Shown here one piece after another: positions 61,638 to 64,000 of a stretch of 64,000 bases of DNA (positions are counted from its first letter, which is position 1; each line of letters opens with the position of its first letter). The DNA is from Caldilineaceae bacterium (GTDB taxonomy: Bacteria > Chloroflexota > Anaerolineae > Caldilineales > Caldilineaceae). The notes under the pieces are model-generated. The model saw only the letters and a program-made list of their open reading frames with translations. It ran no database searches and was not told where the DNA came from. Location: NCBI GenBank assembly GCA_022823185.1, contig JAJDXQ010000043.1, positions 248,001-312,000 of the forward strand, written 5' to 3'. Both the position numbers and the translations under genes were made by a program.

Positions 61638-63329
61638 CTAACGACGGCCGCCTTTTCTTGACTGCATTCGCGCCCATGTGTCGCGCAGGGTGATCGTGCG
61701 GTTGAAGATAAGTTGACTTTCCGCGCTGTCGGGATCGAGGCAGAAGTAGCCTTTGCGCTCGAACTGCACGGTCTGGCCGACTGCCAGGTCGGTCACGCTG
61801 GGCTCCAGTTGCACGCCTTCGAGGACGGTCAGAGAGTCGGGCGTCAGGTTGGCGATGAAGTCCTGGCCTTCGGGCGCGTCAAAGGGATCTTCGGCGTTGA
61901 AGAGACGGTCATAGAGGCGCACCTGGACGGGAACGGCATGGTCGGCGCTCACCCAGTGGATTGTGCCGCGCACTTTGCGGCCGTCGGGCGCGTAGCCGCC
62001 CCTGGTTTCGGGATCGTAGGCGCAGTGAAGGGCGACAACCTCCCCGTCGTCGTTCTTGATCACTTCTTCACAGCGGATGAAGTAACCCCAGCGGAGACGA
62101 ACCTCGCGGCCGGGGGCCATGCGATGGAACCTGCGCGGGGGGTCTTCCATGAAGTCGTCACGCTCGATGTAGAGGTTGCGGCTGAAGGGGACCTTGCGGA
62201 CGCCGGCGCTGTCGTCCTCGGGATTGTTGACTGCGTCTAGCCATTCGGTCTCGGATTCGGGGTAGTTCGTGATCACGACTGGAAGAGGGTCGAGGACGCC
62301 CATCACGCGCATGGCGGTCTGGTTCAGCTCCTGGCGGATGAAGTGCTCCAGCAGCTCGATTTCGACTGTGCTGTTGGTGCGGGCGACGCCAACGTGGCGG
62401 CAGAGGTCGCGCAGCGCTTTGGCGGGCACGCCGCGCCGGCGTTGTCCGGCCAGAGTGGGCATGCGGGGGTCGTCCCAGCCGCTCACATAGCCTTCTTCGA
62501 CGAGACGCAGGAGGCGCCTCTTGCTGGTCACGATGTATGTGAACTCCAGCTTTGCGAACTCGATCTGGCGGGGGTGGTAAACCCCCAAAGACTCGAGATA
62601 CCAGTCGTACAGCGGGCGGTGGTTTAGGTACTCGAGCGAGCAGAGGGAGTGGGTGACGCCTTCGATGGAGTCGGACTGGCCGTGGGCCCAGTCGTACATT
62701 GGATAGATGCACCATTTGTCGCCGGTGCGCTGGTGTTCTGCATGGCGAATGCGGTACATGACGGGGTCGCGCAGGTTGATATTGGGCGAACTCATATCGA
62801 TTTTGGCGCGCAGGACGCGGGCGCCATCAGGGAATTCGCCTGCTTTCATGCGCTGGAACAGGTCCAGGTTGTCGGAGATGGAGCGATCCCGATACGGGCT
62901 GTTTGCGCCTGGTTCGGTCAGGGTGCCGCGGTGGGCGCGAATCTCTTCCTGGCTGAGATCGTCGACGTATGCGCGACCTTCGCGGACGAGTTGGAGCGCC
63001 CACTGGTAGAGCTGGTCGAAGTAGTCGGAGGCGTAAAGGACGCTGGCCGGGTCGTAGCCGAGCCAGCGGATGTCCATCAGCTGCGCTTCGACAAATTCCT
63101 GTTCCTCTTTGAGAGGGTTGGTGTCGTCGAAGCGCAGGTTGCAGCGGCCGTTGAACTCCTCGGCAACGTCGAAGTTGAGGCCGATCGCTTTGGCGTGCCC
63201 GATATGCAGATAGCCGTTTGGCTCTGGCGGAAAGCGTGTTTGAAATCGACCATCGAAGCGACCCATGGCAAGGTCTTCGGATATCGCTTCGCGGATGAAA
63301 TCCCTGGCCGATTCAGATGACTCGTTCAT
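61638..63329 (-). CDS. glnS: Glutaminyl-tRNA synthetase
   Basis: 563 residues, full length. Charges tRNA-Gln directly, so the cell may not rely on the GatCAB route. HIGH motif H42-I-G-H45 in 'PPEPNGYLHIGHAKA'; KMSKS variant in 'VTSKRRL'; two beta-barrel anticodon-binding domains at the C-terminus ('GTIHWVSADHAVPVQVRLYDRLF'). ATG 63329 with GGGAG five bases before. Confidence 0.97.
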   Translation of the reverse strand: MNESSESARDFIREAISEDLAMGRFDGRFQTRFPPEPNGYLHIGHAKAIGLNFDVAEEFNGRCNLRFDDTNPLKEEQEFVEAQLMDIRWLGYDPASVLYASDYFDQLYQWALQLVREGRAYVDDLSQEEIRAHRGTLTEPGANSPYRDRSISDNLDLFQRMKAGEFPDGARVLRAKIDMSSPNINLRDPVMYRIRHAEHQRTGDKWCIYPMYDWAHGQSDSIEGVTHSLCSLEYLNHRPLYDWYLESLGVYHPRQIEFAKLEFTYIVTSKRRLLRLVEEGYVSGWDDPRMPTLAGQRRRGVPAKALRDLCRHVGVARTNSTVEIELLEHFIRQELNQTAMRVMGVLDPLPVVITNYPESETEWLDAVNNPEDDSAGVRKVPFSRNLYIERDDFMEDPPRRFHRMAPGREVRLRWGYFIRCEEVIKNDDGEVVALHCAYDPETRGGYAPDGRKVRGTIHWVSADHAVPVQVRLYDRLFNAEDPFDAPEGQDFIANLTPDSLTVLEGVQLEPSVTDLAVGQTVQFERKGYFCLDPDSAESQLIFNRTITLRDTWARMQSRKGGRR

Positions 63330-63423
63330 CGTAACTCCCTGGGCGAGCGGACGCGCCGCCGGATGCAGACGGTTCAAAAGCGGGTGAGAGCCAGCTTGTC
63401 ATTCCTTCTTGTCACTGCAAGAC

Positions 63424-63452
63424 AATATACATTTCTTCAGGGCGCGGGGCAA
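63424..63452 (-). promoter_or_regulatory. Sigma-70 promoter of glnS
   Basis: Minus strand TTGCCC (63452-63447), 17 bp, TATATT (63429-63424). Start near 63416; leader about 87 nt. Confidence 0.68.
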
Positions 63453-63526
63453 GAAACCGGGGGATGGGAAGCGCTGCGGGCGGGCGGCACGCGTCCCGCC
63501 CCGGCAGCGCAACTTGCCGCGAATGA

Positions 63527-64000
63527 TCAGATGCCGCTGGCGGCTGAGAAGCCTCCGTCTACGGGGAGGACGATGCCGGTGACGAATCGGGATGCGTCGC
63601 TGGCCAGCCAGATGGCGGCGCCGATCAGTTCGTCGGGCTCGCCGAAGCGGCCCATTGGCGTATGGTCGACGATCTGCTGGCCGCGTTCGGTGAGGGTCGG
63701 GGCGCCGTCAGGGCGTGGTGGCGCGTCCACATTGGTCAGGAGGGCCCGGTTCTGTTCGCCGATGAAGAAGCCGGGAGCGATGGCGTTGACGCGCAGGCCG
63801 GCGCCGTGCTTTTGGGCGAGGTCCACGGCCAGCCAGCGGGTCAGGTTGTCTACGGCTGCTTTGGCGGCGGAATAGCCCATGACGCGGGTGAGCACCTTTT
63901 GCGCGGCCATGGATGAGATGTTGATGATGGAGCCATTGCCTTGTCGGGCCATGGGTTCGCCGAAAACCTGGATGGGGAGAACGGTGCCGGTGAAGTTGAG
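63527..64000 (-). CDS. SDR-family oxidoreductase, C-terminal part (D-mannonate oxidoreductase-like; runs off window)
   Basis: The last ~157 residues of a short-chain dehydrogenase. 'SIINISSM' and the catalytic Y-S-A-A-K are visible, then 'NAIAPGFFIGEQNRALL' and 'HTPMGRFGEPDELIGAAIWLAS', ending 'FVTGIVLPVDGGFSAASGI'. This C-terminus resembles SDR D-mannonate oxidoreductases, which feed mannonate dehydratase. The N-terminal NAD site is outside the window. Confidence 0.88.
   Translation of the reverse strand, partial: LNFTGTVLPIQVFGEPMARQGNGSIINISSMAAQKVLTRVMGYSAAKAAVDNLTRWLAVDLAQKHGAGLRVNAIAPGFFIGEQNRALLTNVDAPPRPDGAPTLTERGQQIVDHTPMGRFGEPDELIGAAIWLASDASRFVTGIVLPVDGGFSAASGI

Noticed and set aside
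1..64000. tRNA, rRNA, CRISPR array or transposase
   Set aside because: Intergenic regions were read for typical motifs and none were found.

Overview
The window is 64 kb of GC-rich chromosome from an aerobic, heterotrophic bacterium. It has dense, short operons, many GTG/TTG starts and overlapping stop/start codons. The gene mix suggests a free-living or host-associated Chloroflexota (Caldilineales/Anaerolineae-like): an A2-type cytochrome oxidase with CtaG/SURF1, many sugar-acid TIM-barrel enzymes, a sulfatase, PhyH, DUF433/DUF5615 and BrnT/BrnA modules, and a zinc-ribbon/LysM protein. That placement is inference; no rRNA or other phylogenetic marker was analysed. I see no tRNA, rRNA, CRISPR array, intact transposon or prophage.

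Layout. 1-2.8 kb: the start of leuS, a DUF433/DUF5615 pair and a HAD phosphatase. 2.8-9.6 kb: a carbohydrate island with an enolase-superfamily dehydratase, sulfatase, amidohydrolase and msrA in one direction, and mannonate dehydratase and a CE7 acetyl esterase next to it. The right edge (63.5-64 kb) carries an SDR resembling D-mannonate oxidoreductases. Together these suggest use of sulfated, acetylated, uronate-containing glycans. 10.4-20.7 kb: a 1062-residue BNR/Asp-box repeat protein, three MFS transporters, a zinc-ribbon P-loop kinase, a nucleoside hydrolase and a metal-dependent hydrolase. 20.6-21.7 kb: a small inserted block with a decayed brnT and an intact brnA, flanked by 87-bp direct repeats copied from the 5' end of the neighbouring hydrolase. 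21.7-30 kb: membrane protein, SRPBCC, VOC, sugar isomerase plus Gfo/Idh pair, tandem serine hydrolases and an MFS.

30.1-36.4 kb: a cytochrome c oxidase operon (ctaC-ctaD-ctaF-ctaE-ctaG-FixH/YtkA-like-SURF1) behind a near-consensus sigma-70 promoter. 36.8-44.6 kb: a tyrosine-recombinase-like protein that has lost most catalytic residues, lepA-ksgA, an Lgt-like protein with a degraded active site, and a membrane protein-nnrE-DUF456-thiN operon. 45-52 kb: cofactor synthesis (nadC-nadA-nadB, with nadB frameshifted in a G5 run; a folK-folP fusion-sirC-cobA operon). 52.3-60.2 kb: PhyH dioxygenase, zinc alcohol dehydrogenase, LysM protein, and an isomerase-oxidoreductase-NSAR/OSBS-like cluster. 60.3-64 kb: DUF429, an unknown protein, glnS and the partial SDR.

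The most notable signals are the repeat-flanked brnTA scar, the catalytically empty recombinase, the Lgt-like protein, the nadB frameshift, and a ~130-bp dispersed repeat present at 9.85 kb and 56.09 kb. I found no convincing new defence or mobile system.
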